Part shown: piece after piece, positions 38,873 to 50,928 of the stretch
Position numbering within the stretch: position 1 is the first letter of the stretch
Layout: each line of letters starts with the position of its first letter
NCBI GenBank assembly: GCA_016859345.1
Contig: CM029115.1
Span: 13,204,501 to 13,268,500 of the forward strand
Direction: 5' to 3'
Origin: Istiophorus platypterus
Lineage: Eukaryota; Chordata; Actinopteri; Istiophoriformes; Istiophoridae
Length of the DNA stretch: 64,000 nucleotides
Notes under the pieces: generated by a model
Told to the model about the DNA's origin: nothing
Seen by the model: only the letters and a program-made list of their open reading frames with translations
The model's database searches: none
Made by a program: the position numbers and the translations under genes

Positions 38873-38926
<54 letters not shown>
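38872..38926. repeat. (GT)n(GA)n compound microsatellite
   Basis: A GT run switches to (GA)9. Confidence 0.95.
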
Positions 38927-38927
<1 letters not shown>

Positions 38928-40365
38928 TATCCACATGTGTTTGTGATGGAGAGGATCATCTGAGGACTGCTGTTAGTTAGCAGCATTCTCTATCACAGTG
39001 GCATGTTATTATCTGGCTAGGACCTATGTTACATCACTCATACTTACACATTCATACATGCACCTACATGTGCACACATACACACAAACAGATTTGTCTT
39101 GATGTTTTGTGAGGATATTCCATGATTGCATCCATTCCTTATTCCTCATCACCACATATACAACCCCAAAAAATTTCTGACACTTTAGAAAATACGCTTA
39201 GTTGCTTTTTTGCCAGGGGTTAAAGAGAAGATTTATTCAGTTCTTGTGTCTTTCCATCAAATATTAAGCTAGGGCAGAGACCTGGGTTGCTCAGCATCAA
39301 GCCTAGAAATAAAGGGAAAACATCTTTGAGTATGATGACCAGACTCAAAGATGTCACTGCACCCAGTCAAGCAATAGTCCCATCAAAGCCATGAATTGTC
39401 TAATCTTAAACCTAATCAAAAAAACCTACACCTAAGTTTTATTCTTAGACAACCCACTTATAATACTGGACAAAAACTATGATTTTCAGAATTTTAAGGT
39501 GTTGGACATGTGACACTGAAGGTAAAAGGGAAGTTCACCTTGCTGGTCACGCACACACAGATCCTTACAGGTACAGGTATTACATTATAGGGCATTATAT
39601 TGATGTAATCAGACCACACATTGCATTAGTGAGTAAAAAATGCACATGATTATAAAACTTCTTAGAAGTGCTGTAAAACAAGAGCCTAAAACAAGTGTAC
39701 AAACAGTACTGTGCACACACTGTACTGCCAACTAGTCTTTATCTCTATGCAAACCTGCCCTCCCAGTACTTTGCTATTCCTGTGCAGTGCCAATCTGACT
39801 GCCTGACAGTGCAGCACAATTCAGTGAGTATAGTCAGCTCAGACTTAGAGACAGTTAAATGATACATCAATTACTATGTACTTACATACAGACCAACACA
39901 TACATATTAACTGCAGGTGTACACACATATACACAAACAGTAAGATAATTGTTCAAAAATCCCATGGAGTTAAAAACCAAGCTGCAAACCTTGTGTGATG
40001 CAATCAAAATGTGTTCTTTACATAAATTTGACTATATATCACGGTCTGTTAAACAGGATCTATGTGAAAGGCTATTAATGCACATTTATGCTCATTTTAA
40101 AAGCAAGTGCAGTTCAGTTCATCCTGTATACAGTTTGCACCAAAACAAAATCTGTAAAATTCAGATATAAAAGCGCTGAGGTCTAAAATTCCCTTAATTA
40201 TCACCTAAATATCTATTTGTCTGTGTATGAATGTGATCCAGGCTTTCTCCAGGTATCAGGAGAACCTTCTCCAGAGCTGAAGGTTCAGAAAGAGAGACGT
40301 AAAACATAAAGGTCTAACGAGGCAAACAACCTTCCACATGTGTGCATGTGTGTGTGTGTGTACAC

Positions 40366-40467
40366 CTGTGTCTTGAGCTGTATCAGCTGGGCTTGGAGCA
40401 GGTTATGCCTCTCCTCCTCATATTTCTCCTCAGGTCCCTTATTTACTAGCTGCTTGTATATCAGCAC
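40366..40467 (-). pseudogene. Isolated coiled-coil exon candidate (minus strand)
   Basis: On the minus strand a 102-nt open block is bounded by a good acceptor (GATCTGCTCTCAG|GTG) and a donor (ACACAG|GTGTAC). It encodes 34 residues beginning VLIYKQLVNKGPEEKYEEER and ending in LIQLKTQ, a charged heptad-like coiled coil of the kind found in centrosomal and ciliary proteins. A second exon-like block lies 173 bp upstream (40,641-40,694). The two cannot be spliced directly in frame, because the upstream block ends in phase 2 and this one starts in phase 0. I do not recognise the family. It could be part of a gene whose other exons I missed, or the remnant of a decayed gene. Confidence 0.4.
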
Positions 40468-40640
40468 CTGAGAGCAGATCATTGTTTGGGAGACTTGCAG
40501 CAGAACAGGCAGAGTAAGTAGATCTCCTCTCCTCTGCTCTAATCTAATCAAATTTGATGTTTCCAGACACACAGCAGCTGGCTCAAGGCACAGTGATGGT
40601 ACCCGAGGAACAAAGCCTACGCTTGTTGCTGGAAACTTAC

Positions 40641-40694
40641 CTAAGCTTCTCTAATTCCTGCCTCAATTTTGCATTCTCTCCCTGAAGCTTAACA
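40641..40694 (-). pseudogene. Isolated 54-nt coiled-coil exon candidate (minus strand)
   Basis: A strong acceptor (TTGCTTTCTTGTCAG|T) and a near-consensus donor (CTTAG|GTAAGT) enclose 54 nt. The only stop-free frame encodes VKLQGENAKLRQELEKLR, an ideal leucine-heptad coiled coil. The exon enters and leaves in phase 2. It lies just upstream, in minus-strand order, of the exon candidate at 40,366-40,467, but the phases conflict. Host gene unknown. Confidence 0.4.
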
Positions 40695-40744
40695 CTGACA
40701 AGAAAGCAATTTAACGGCCTGATACCATCTCAGTGTGTGCTTAG

Positions 40745-40800
40745 GTGTATATGTGTGTGTGTGTGCACGTGTGTGTGTGTGTGTGTGTGTGGTTGTGTGT
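40745..40800. repeat. (GT)n microsatellite
   Basis: GT run with GCAC and GGTTG interruptions. Confidence 0.9.
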
Positions 40801-41059
40801 GATTTGCCATCAAAATTGGTCATTTCTCCTTGTGAAGCAAGCATCCTCCATGGCGTGATCGGGGCAAGTTCTCCACGATCCCATGTTTACTCTGTAGATA
40901 TACAGCAAGGGAAAGTAAAACACTTACAGACAGCACAGACACAAACAACCCTTTGAATAAAAGATGGACCTCTGAAAACATTACTCCATCATTTTTACAA
41001 AGATGCATTACATACTCAGATATGTAAAGATATAAACAATATGACAACTGCATTGGATA

Positions 41060-43750
41060 ACTATACAGTGAGGTTTGCAGTTCAGAGTTTAGTCGAGTTT
41101 TCTCTGTTGGCTAACCAATGTGGGTTTTACCCTTATCTTTGGAAAATACACAATGTTGTGTAAATATATGTGGTAGACTACCGCTTTTCAGCTCTCATGT
41201 ATTATTAAAATATCATAAGTAATTTCTTTTTTCAAGTGATTGAAATAATGGGGGGGGGGCTGATAGCTTTGATACGCTATGTGTACATCAAATGTGGTGA
41301 TCACTTCAATTCAGTCAGAACTGCAAAGGTTCTTTCATCACTTTGACCTATCCAGCTCTCACTTTCATCTTACACTAACGAGGGCCTCATTAATTTCTAA
41401 TCAAAGGATCCAGATTCACTGCAGGTCCATTGAGTATATTCAGCCCTTTAAACACAGAAAGTGCATGGGGTCATCACATTTTAAACAATACATCCAAAGA
41501 CCGGTGATCACACATGAGCGCCCACATAAGCGCCCAGGTGGTGAGGTGGAAACAGTCTCCAAACATTCAGGCCACTTTTTAATCGGATGTATTATATTTT
41601 ATACAGCTGAAACTGGGGGGTGAAGAAAAAAAAGAGATGAGGGAGAAAAAGATTAAATGGTAGGAGGCCTGAAAAGAGAGCTGCTTTGTGTTGAAGCGTA
41701 GCAAAAAGTTCCCTTACAGACATCTGGAAAGAAGACACTATCTCACTGTGTGTTAGTGAAAGCGTGTTTATGTGTGTGCTTATGTGCACGCGCATGCAGG
41801 AATGGCCGTTCCGCCACATTCCAGATAATTCCACACACAGGCGGTTCCACACTCTGTCTTTATACTCCTGGCCCAGCTCGACTAACGCACAGTTGGTCAC
41901 TCTGGTCGGTGCTTGTGTGTAACTCTCCAGACTCAGTGAAACAGACGATTGCGCCTGTCTGTCATAGGCTGTTTAACAAAAAGATTTCTGCCTCAAGACT
42001 CTCAATCTACAGCTGCTGAGAGCCAGAGAAGCAAACCACAAGTTTTATCAGTAAAAACACATTTGTTCTATCAGTGCAATCAATCTTATTCCTACAGCTT
42101 TCGACCAAGACTCTAAACCACTAGAACATCACATAAAAGTAGTCATGCTATCGCAGTGGCAGAATATTAAGAGAATTCCCGTGAGAAATTGAGTTATGGG
42201 ATGGCTCGATAATCTAGACAAAATCAGAGTTGGTGTCTTATTACTGGTGTCCACTCAAGTTAGAGTATTATCATGTGCTCCCATTAACTTTCAGCAGGGA
42301 ATGGGAGAGGACATAGAACAGAAATGAATACAACGATATAAGGAAAAGAAGTATATGGTTCAAACACCTCAGTCATATTGCAAGAAATTTGAGTCCTAAT
42401 GGAATTCCAATCAATAACTTGCTTAATAAGTAGCTTATTGAGAATCATCATAATGTTGTAATAACTACAGTTTGGAAAAATTTTCATTCATCTCATATAC
42501 TTCTATAAGCATGGAGGTCCAAGGATTGTTTGTCAGATTGCTTGCATTTATTCTAAAGACAAATTAAATGGATTCATCAGCATGTGTGAGAGTCAGTGGG
42601 AGAAATCCCAACCATGTTTTTCTGTCAGGTTTAAGGCTTTCAGCTCAGTAGCATCCATGGTATTTTTGAAAACATGAGAATGAGAAACATGGTGAAATAA
42701 TTGGAGATTCAGTTTTGTACAGCATCCGTACAGTAACGTTGAGTCACAATGTTACATTCCTCTTATACTTATCCTGTAATCAAAGGCCTGACCTGGTTGG
42801 AAAACACTGTGTCTGCTTAACATCTCAAAGGCGATTCAGTTCAAACCAAAGGCCAGATGCACATGCAGGAGGAAAATCATTCAGGTTCGATATTTGACTT
42901 GAAACACAAACAACAATGCTCCATGAGACAAAAGACAGCAGCTCAGCAGCTTCAGGTATCGACCTGTGTCACAGTGCCATCTAGCTTTTTAATGAAGAAT
43001 TGCACAAACATTTTCTTCAATTGATAATAAATGAATCACTAGTTCTTTATGGTTTTTTTTCTTAAGAGTGAAAGGAAATATCACAAATTGTTAACTTTAA
43101 TTAATTCAACATATTAACTTAGTAAGGCTCAATTTAGGCTGTGTTAGAAACATGCTCCTTCAACTATATGGTAATTTTTCCATCGATTTTCTGGTGGTGT
43201 TGTATTAAACTGCATTATATTGTCATATGTCACTTTAATCTTTCAAAATCCTTTTGTACAAATAGCATGTATAATGTGTTTATTTTACCACCCAAGTCAC
43301 AACTGCTGGAGTTGTTGATGCACACCACATAGTGGCACACTTTAACAAACAGAAGCAATGAGTGGTCATTGGCACAGAAACCTCTCTGACGCAGTGCAGA
43401 GGGTGCAAGTGGCTGAAACAATCACTCTCTGAAATCCAGTGGCACACACAGGGCTCAAATTCTCATTCTTACTAACTCTGCTCTTGTCCATTTGTCTTGT
43501 TTAATAAACTTGTAATGTTGCAGAATAAATGTATTACTAATAATGGAGCCCTCTCAATTCTAGGGTCTACATTAATATCACTCAAAGACCAGTAAATCAC
43601 CTCTGTTTAATTTGTGCACTTGCATGTATATGTGCACACACAGCATGTGTGCCTGGCCTCTGTCTGGAAACAGGCCCTTGCTGAACCGCACAATGTTGAA
43701 TAAACCATTGGGGGAATTCCACTGAGTCAACACAGCCTGTGGATGTGGAG
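41060..43750. other. Intergenic, no firm gene
   Basis: No complete exon chain. One minus-strand stretch (about 41,800-41,968) has some coding character and is discussed under findings. The rest is AT-rich background. Confidence 0.45.
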
Positions 43751-43751
43751 A

Positions 43752-43756
<5 letters not shown>

Positions 43757-43842
<86 letters not shown>
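43757..43842. repeat. (GT)n microsatellite, 85 bp
   Basis: Nearly pure GT with one GCGT break. Confidence 0.97.
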
Positions 43843-44639
43843 TTGGAGCTGGGTAGAGCAGTGTCTTTCACAGGGCAATCCGGAGTTAACACACACACTC
43901 TGTTCATAAACTTGCTGCCCATGGAATGCACAGAATCCAGCTGCTATGGCTGCAGAAACCTGCCAGTCACTCTCAATCTCTGTTTAACACCTTCTGGATA
44001 TATTTCTCTCATTCTATGACACAACAAAGTACATTTTATTGCCCCTTTGGGGAAACTTGTCTCAGACTCACAGCAATGATCTATCATGATTACAAGACAC
44101 AAATGTTAACACGGCAGCAAACCATCGAATAAATACTATACAACAAACTTTCACAATAAATAATTTTATAGAATATATTCAAATATTCACACACCCAAAT
44201 ATTCATTCACTCACACACAAATCATTTACGTCAGTAAGCTTTTTGACAGCAGACATTTTAACTCAATAATAGGAAAAGCACAAGTGTCACCAATAACATT
44301 AAAGATGGCCCTGTCATATTCAAGTGTCCCAGTAAGCCAGTGTGACAGTGCGACAGCACGCGCACAATACTGAGACCCCGAAACCGAAGTAGCAACATGA
44401 AATTCAGCCATCATTCATTTTTATTACTTATTTATTTACTTTTACTTCTGTGACATGTAAAAATACAACAATATTCAGCAGTGGCTTTAAAGAAATACTG
44501 AACGACCCCTTTATGTTAATTACCAAGAATTGGACATCACACGACTGTAGCTGGGGCGAGAAATGAAAACATTATTTTATCTTTATTTTTCTCCCATTTT
44601 GTGGCAAAAATAAAACTGAAGAAAAAAAAAACTAAACAA

Positions 44640-44819
44640 TCCAGGTCTGGGGTGTTGCTACGTCCGGATGACGTCAGACGCACACCGGAAGTGACGTGCC
44701 CTCCGTTTCGCCGAACTTCCGTACTGCACGTGTGTTTACAGGGAATGTGGACGACCTGGCTCCAGAGGTTTTAGCATCAGCAGCCTGTCCGCCGTAACTG
44801 TGTGTGGCCCGACCGAAAC
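44640..44819 (+). promoter_or_regulatory. riok2: riok2 promoter and 5' UTR
   Basis: A compact, CpG-containing block lies just before the riok2 start codon. It has a perfect CRE palindrome TGACGTCA (44,669-44,676), a composite ETS/CRE-half site CCGGAAGTGACG (44,685-44,696), and a reverse ETS site ACTTCCG (44,715-44,721). No TATA box is seen. ETS and CRE sites without TATA are typical of housekeeping ribosome-biogenesis promoters. The arrangement could fire in both directions, but no minus-strand gene is recognised directly to the left. Confidence 0.65.
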
Positions 44820-47800
44820 ATGGGGAAGCTGAACGTCGTGGTGTTGAGATACTTATCTCGGGATGACTTCCGAGTCCTCACTGCGGTAAGCGGCGTGCTA
44901 AACTAAAGTCGGTTCTGCCCCAGCTGAGTTAGCCCGTGCTAGGCTAGCTCTGTCATTCAACAGCCAGCCCTACATGTGCAATATATAGGTCAAAAACCTT
45001 TAGAGCTCAATGGAGGGCTGCTAATCAGCTGCTCGGTGATATGTCCCCGTTGCAGTGGGTGTATTGGGTTAGTGTTGGCAGTTAGGTGTTAACTGAAAAA
45101 AGACAAATCACCGTGTATAATATGTGTTGTATAAAAGTGTAATTAAATTGTGGCTGTGACTATGGTGCTATAAAACATCCACTGGGTAATATAGCATTAT
45201 ATGTGTTCCGGGGACATGATGATCAAGCAAGTACCAGCGGTGATAGATATATCTAGAGTTTTAGAATCAAGCATCAGTCCATAGTGGAACCAGTAGCATC
45301 TTCCCTGTGATGTGTTTCCTATCCCCTTAAAGAACAGGTTCACATATTTTGAATCTATCTTAAAACAATGTTTACATCCCCCTGTGTACATTGAAAGAAT
45401 TGGTTGCTATAATCGCTCCTCCTGTCCATATTGGCCCTGACGATAACCCTTCATAAGCAGTTTCAGTGTTGGTGATGGCGATCAAGGCACATAGTAGAGA
45501 TGCAGCAGGTGGTCACACAATCAATTAATCTGCAGACAGAAAATGAATCAGTTACTATTTTTATAATTGTTCAATGTCCTTTTTCAAGAAGAATTTTTAA
45601 ATTCTCGCATTTCGATTTCTCAAATGTGAAAATTTTCGGGATTCTTTGGTCATCTGTGATAGTAAACTGAAAATCTTTGGGTGTTGGACTGTTGGTCTGG
45701 CTGATAAGGCTGATCAAGAAAGATAATAATCTTTAGCTGCAGCCCTAATCCACGCCTCGCTTTCTGTACAAAAATGTATTACATAGTAATGTGTAGCTAA
45801 CATGGAGATGTGAGAATCTTGCAAAGTTTTGGTCTTTTTAGTGAAAAATTCCCTGTCAGTGTTCCCTTCCTGAGCAGGATAGTAACTCATAGATAGAAAT
45901 CTGTACTAAAAAGACTGTAAATACATTTATCAACAGACAGTGAACTGTGGATTTTATCCCTTATCATTATATTGGAATTCAAACACAATCTCTTCAGGGC
46001 CAGTATAAACTGGAGGAATTATTAAAGCCACCAAAAACTGTCTCAACATACATTTTAGCCTGTAAGTATTGTTTTAAAATGCCTCATCAGACCTACAGCA
46101 ATTGTGACACTTTCTGTGCAAGCAGGAGGTAATTTCAACACTCTGATAATCATATTCTATTTCATTTGGGAAATTTTCTCTCACACAGGTTGAGATGGGA
46201 ATGAAGAACCATGAGATTGTTCCAGTGAGTCTCCTGTCATCCATTGCTAGCCTCAAACATGGCGGCTGTAATAAGATTCTCAGAGAGCTAGTCAAGCACA
46301 AACTCGTAGTTTATGAACGCACCAAGAGTAAGAAAACTCACAAAAATACTACCTTTGTTTCACAAGTAAAGATATAGACGGTACATGTAAGTCATGTTTC
46401 TAATGTGATGTGTATATGTTGATTTCAGCTGTGCAGGGCTACAGGTTGAACTATGGAGGATATGACTACCTTGCTCTGAAGACATTGTGCTCCAGAGAAG
46501 TGGTCATTTCAGTTGGCAACCAGATGGGAGTGGGTAAAGAGTCTGGTAAGAAAGAAAATCTCAAAAAGTTTGTCAAGTGTGTGAATCATTAAATCTGCAG
46601 TTTTGATGAGAATATGAGCTCTATCATATTTCTAGGTTTTCTTGACCATCTCTCATGTGCTCATGTTCATTCAAACTTTTTCTTTGTGTTTACCTCCTGT
46701 AGACATATATATTGTGGCAAGTCCAAACGGGGAGCAGTACGCTCTGAAGCTTCACAGATTGGGTCGTACCTCCTTCAGGAACCTAAAGAACAAAAGGGAC
46801 TACCACAAACACAGGAAGAACATTTCCTGGCTCTACCTCTCTCGCCTCTCCGCCATGAAGGAGTTCGCCTACATGAAGGTAATGTTGCAAATCAGAGAAA
46901 GTGTGTAAGTTGGGTGGAATAGAAAGAAAATGTCAACAACCAATTCAGGTGTTGATGAGCCACAGGAGATCAGTTTTGTGTGGTGCATATTTTAAATCAT
47001 CTCCTAATTTGCTAGGCATTGTATGATCGAGGCTTTCCCGTTCCCAAACCTGTGGACTACAACAGACATGCTGTAGTGATGGAGCTCATCAATGGATATC
47101 CACTGTATGTAAACAAGTCATGTTCTTTCTTACTTTAAAATATTAAACTATATTACACTACTAATAGCACACTTTTTGTACTTTCTGTTCCTTATATAGT
47201 TTGCTTGTATTATCTTTCTCCTCCAGGTGTCAGGTGCATGAGCTACAGGATCCTCCAGCCTTGTACAATGAGTTCATGGAGCTCATAGTCAAACTGGCCA
47301 ATCATGGCCTGATTCATGGAGACTTTAACGAGTTCAACCTTATGTTGGATGACCAGGACCACATAACTATGATCGACTTCCCTCAAATGGTGTCAACATC
47401 ACATCCTAATGCTGAATGGTTGGTGTGTCTGCCATAAAGTAGAAAATCAATGGTTGAAATTAATTAAACAAACAAGAGATATACGTGTTGTTCACCTCTC
47501 CAACCTTTGTTTCTAGGTATTTTGACCGAGATGTGAAATGTATCAGAGATTTCTTTGCAAAAAAGTTCAATTATGAGAGCGAGCTCTTTCCAACCTTCAA
47601 ACACATCAGGTAACTGCTATTATTTTTCAGTTTCAAATAAAACACAAAAGCACACATATAATGTGAAAATTGTGTTAGATATATACATTGTATGTATAGT
47701 ACTTTTTTAGCGTTTTTTTTACTTGCGCTCCTGTTGTCTGTTTTTTTCTTTATCTTATTAAAGAACTTATTGTTATTAATTTCTACAACAGGGTTTTGGG

Positions 47801-48833
47801 TTGTTTTTACTTTATTTTTCAGGCATGCTGTCTCAAAAAACTAATTTCTACAGAGCTGAAGTGCAGCCATTTATAATGTATATGTCTAAAGGACAATACT
47901 TTAATGGCCAATGATGTAATCTGTTGTCAAACATTGAGAAAAATCCCATTTGAATTTGAAAAGTTTTGCTTCTTTACAGTACATTTATTTTAATCCGTGA
48001 CTTTGAAGTGAAAACAACTCTTTTTTTAATGATCTTTTTCATCATTGTTTATTCCCACAGGCGGTCATATTCTCTAGACGTTGAAATCTCAGCTAGCGGC
48101 TTCACCAAAGATCTGGAGAGAGATGGTGCATTGCTATACCCAGCTGGACCTGAGGAAGAGGAAGATGATGAAGAAGAGGGCGATGATGAAGAGGCAACAG
48201 ATGATGAAGTAGAAAGAGAAGAGGACAGTGTGGACATGGGGGAATATAAATACGCAATGCTCGAACTGGAGGGTCTGAAAATCAGTGACACACATGCAGA
48301 CAGACAAGATTTGGAGGAAAAGAGTGAAAAAAGGGAAGAGCAGAAAGAGACTGAGACAGCACCTGTTGCTAGAAGTGGTGAGGAAAGACTTGAGAAAGAC
48401 TTGGAGGAAGAGTTGAAGGAAGCAGAGGATGAGTGCCCAGAGCTGGCAGACCTTTCTGCTGCCAACAAAGAATTCAAACCTTTCAGGTAATGGAAGATTA
48501 ACACGATATAAGCACTAAAATGAAACACATTTGAAACACAAGCAGCTTAAGAAATAGTCAGTGACTTTCAGTCAGATACAGACATTTTACAAAAAACACA
48601 GCATAATTTTGGTCAAATTAGGCAGGGTTGTTCAAAAAAAAGCATGCAAATTACACAACAGTGAACTTCTGTCCCTTGTTGTAAAAATGTGGCATAATAA
48701 TATTTTTTGTGTGTTTTCTCCTGCAGAGACTCAGACAGTCTTCTGCACTTGGCAGAGCATAGGAGGAGGAGGATGGACAGTGAGGCAACAATGGGCAGCA
48801 TAGGGAGCTGCTCTACCATTCCACCAGTAAGTT

Positions 48834-48881
<48 letters not shown>

Positions 48882-49356
48882 CTCTCTCCACTGAAGTGTA
48901 TTATAAAGGGGTCAAGGTTAGAGTGAGGCACACTATTACAGTACCATTACAAAATACATACACTCTGACTAACTTGATCATTTGAACGTATCACAGTACA
49001 AAGAAAAACCTGTGTGTCCTGTAGGTTTTACTAAAGAGCATTGAATGGTTTTGCATTTTGTGAAAAAAATGTGGGCTGGGTGACTTGTAGCAGAGGTAAC
49101 ATGTGTACACAGTGTTGTGTCTGCCTTGCAGAGACAGACAGTCCGTACATTCATCTGTAGTAACCTGCTGTTGTTGTTATTGTGTGCTCTGCAGGAGGTG
49201 GTCCGTCACAAGGTGCGGAGGCAGCTCACTAAACAGCAGAAGGCAGCACAAAGGAGACGTCTACACAAGGGAGAGGCCAACTTGGTGACAAAATCGAGGA
49301 GGGAGAACCAAAATAACATCAAGTCTAGTATGGAGAGTGCCTCCTTCTGGGGATAA
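44820..49356 (+). CDS. riok2: RIO kinase 2 (serine/threonine-protein kinase RIO2)
   Basis: RIO2 is an atypical kinase/ATPase that acts in late cytoplasmic maturation of the 40S ribosomal subunit. Ten coding exons join in frame to 519 residues (human protein 552): 44,820-44,885; 46,189-46,327; 46,429-46,545; 46,703-46,878; 47,016-47,104; 47,227-47,418; 47,517-47,609; 48,061-48,486; 48,727-48,826; 49,195-49,356. All introns are GT..AG. Residues 1-90 are the RIO2-specific winged-helix domain (MGKLNVVVLRYLSRDDF). The P-loop GNQMGVGKESD covers 98-108, the ATP-binding lysine is K123 (ALKLHRLG), the catalytic loop HGDFNEFN covers 226-233 with D228, and the metal-binding Asp is D246 in MIDFPQ. K123, D228 and D246 have the same numbers as in human RIOK2. 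Exon 8 encodes a long Glu/Asp-rich linker. The C-terminus ends KSSMESASFWG, as in the vertebrate family. The gene looks intact. A dispersed repeat lies in intron 1 and a CA repeat in intron 9. Confidence 0.97.
45518..45749 (+). mobile_element. Dispersed repeat in riok2 intron 1
   Basis: Begins near CAATCAATTAATCTGCAGAC, includes CTCAAATGTGAAAATTTTCG and GTGATAGTAAACTGAAAATC, TTTGGGTGTTGGACTGTTGG, and ends TTAGCTGCAGCCCTAA. This order is diagnostic of a very common teleost interspersed repeat, probably DNA-transposon-derived. No coding capacity. Confidence 0.7.
48836..48880. repeat. (AC)n microsatellite in riok2 intron 9
   Basis: Pure AC run beginning 10 bp after the exon 9 donor. It is the only long CA repeat in the gene-dense right third. 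Confidence 0.97.
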
Positions 49357-50928
49357 ATGAGACTTCAGTGATGGACAGATGGAATTCATGGCAACATGCT
49401 TTTTGTTTGGTTAACATGCATGACCAATAGTTCCTCTGTAAGTTGTTAACAAATGAGGATTGATGGAAAAATCCAACAAGATTTGTGCATAAGCTCAGCT
49501 GTCGAGAGGGAAATCAGAGAGAAGGATAACAAAACACAAATCACACTCAAGTGAACACAGTGTGCTCACTCAGAAAATCTCCTCACTGTCAGTTATGAGG
49601 ATGGGCCATCAAGCTTTATACACAGTCAAATGTAAATATAATGAAGCGATTTTATCAACAATTAAACTGGTATATGTTATTGAAGAGTTGTGTTTTTCTA
49701 TATCTGGTCAAAATAACAGAACTGACTTCAAAAGTAAAATGTGGTTGCTAGTCAAGGTGGGCACATTCTTATAAATTGAGTCTCAAGTTAATTCTCAGTC
49801 TGGACATACTGCTGAAAGAGTGACTAATGTGAGTGTGGATTTAAGATTCATCCTGAGTGCATTCAGGGAGAGGTCTTATTTATGCAAAACTCACATTGTT
49901 CAACGGTTTCTAGCTGCTATGGTAATTTGAATAGTTCACTACCGCCAGCCTTCCAGCAGCCAATCAAAAAGGAAGAGACTGACATAAGCATATGGCATAA
50001 TACGTGCTCAAGATCACACCAATACTTTAAGCATTAAAAGGGGAAAAAAATGAAATATATACCCAGTCGCACTCTCTCACTGAAATATTTTAACACACAG
50101 TGAGACGTAAAAGATGAGAGAGTCGAGAACTTGGGAGCTAAGGAACCACTTCTTTCTTAGAGTTTAGTTCATTTATGTAAAAATGTGGCTTTCAAAGAGC
50201 GGGTGAATTCAGTCCTGAACAATGGCCATTCATATTGAAAAGAGTGAATGGAGCTCAGAGGCTGGGCTCAGTGGGCTTAAATTAGTGTGTGTGAAGTCAA
50301 AAGTATCCCACCCCCACAAATCTTAGACACTACATGTTGGGTAGGATTTTTCGTATGATCCTGGACACTGACATGGAAAAGACGCAGCCAATTATATGCT
50401 GGACCTCTCGCAGAACAGTTCATATTTTTCGTGTTCCTCAAGATGGTACATTGTGCTGTCTGTGGTTCCCTTTGGCGACTTTGTGCATGTCTTCAACTAT
50501 CCAACTCTGTTCAGGGATTAGCCAGCTGCAAGGCCCGAGGGGAGGGGCTCTGCATTCCTGCTCTGCACCTCTGTGTGTGTGCGCGTGCATGTGTAGAGAG
50601 AGTGAGGGGCCCTCTGAGCTAATTGGCAGCGAGGGTGACAAAGGTGGTCTGCTTTAAAAGAGAATTCCTGGTGAGATGTACACACAGGAGAGGAGGAGGA
50701 GAGAAAGGGAGTTTAAGGGGTGGAGAGAGGGAGAGTGGAGGGGCTTTTAGATTTAGAGTGTAATTTTATGATGGTCCGATCCTGAGCTGCGATTGCAAGG
50801 GGGCTGCTCATTTCTAAGGCTGCGTATGCCATTTTGATGGATTTTTGATGGATTTTTGAAGCGTGTTGGAGCCGAGAAAAGTGGACTGAATGTGTTTGAA
50901 GCATCTGTGGAAGTAAACACTGATAAGG
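49357..50928. other. riok2 3' region and lix1 5' region
   Basis: No exon of another gene is visible. The left part should contain the riok2 3' UTR; the polyadenylation site is not fixed. The right part (about 50,580-50,928) has a GA-rich stretch and AATGTGTTTGAAGCATCTGT just before the lix1 start, probably promoter and 5' UTR. The spacing puts riok2 and lix1 head to tail with about 1.57 kb between coding regions. Confidence 0.5.

Noticed and set aside
40820..40910. Minus-strand stretch after a CTACAG acceptor-like site encoding SKHGIVENLPRSRHGG
   Set aside because: Terminates in-frame without a donor and has no similarity I recognise.
44226..44414. Minus-strand 62-codon frame left of the riok2 promoter, considered as first exon of a divergent gene
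   Set aside because: No CpG context, Kozak-like start or donor at its end. It ends about 400 bp from the promoter core.
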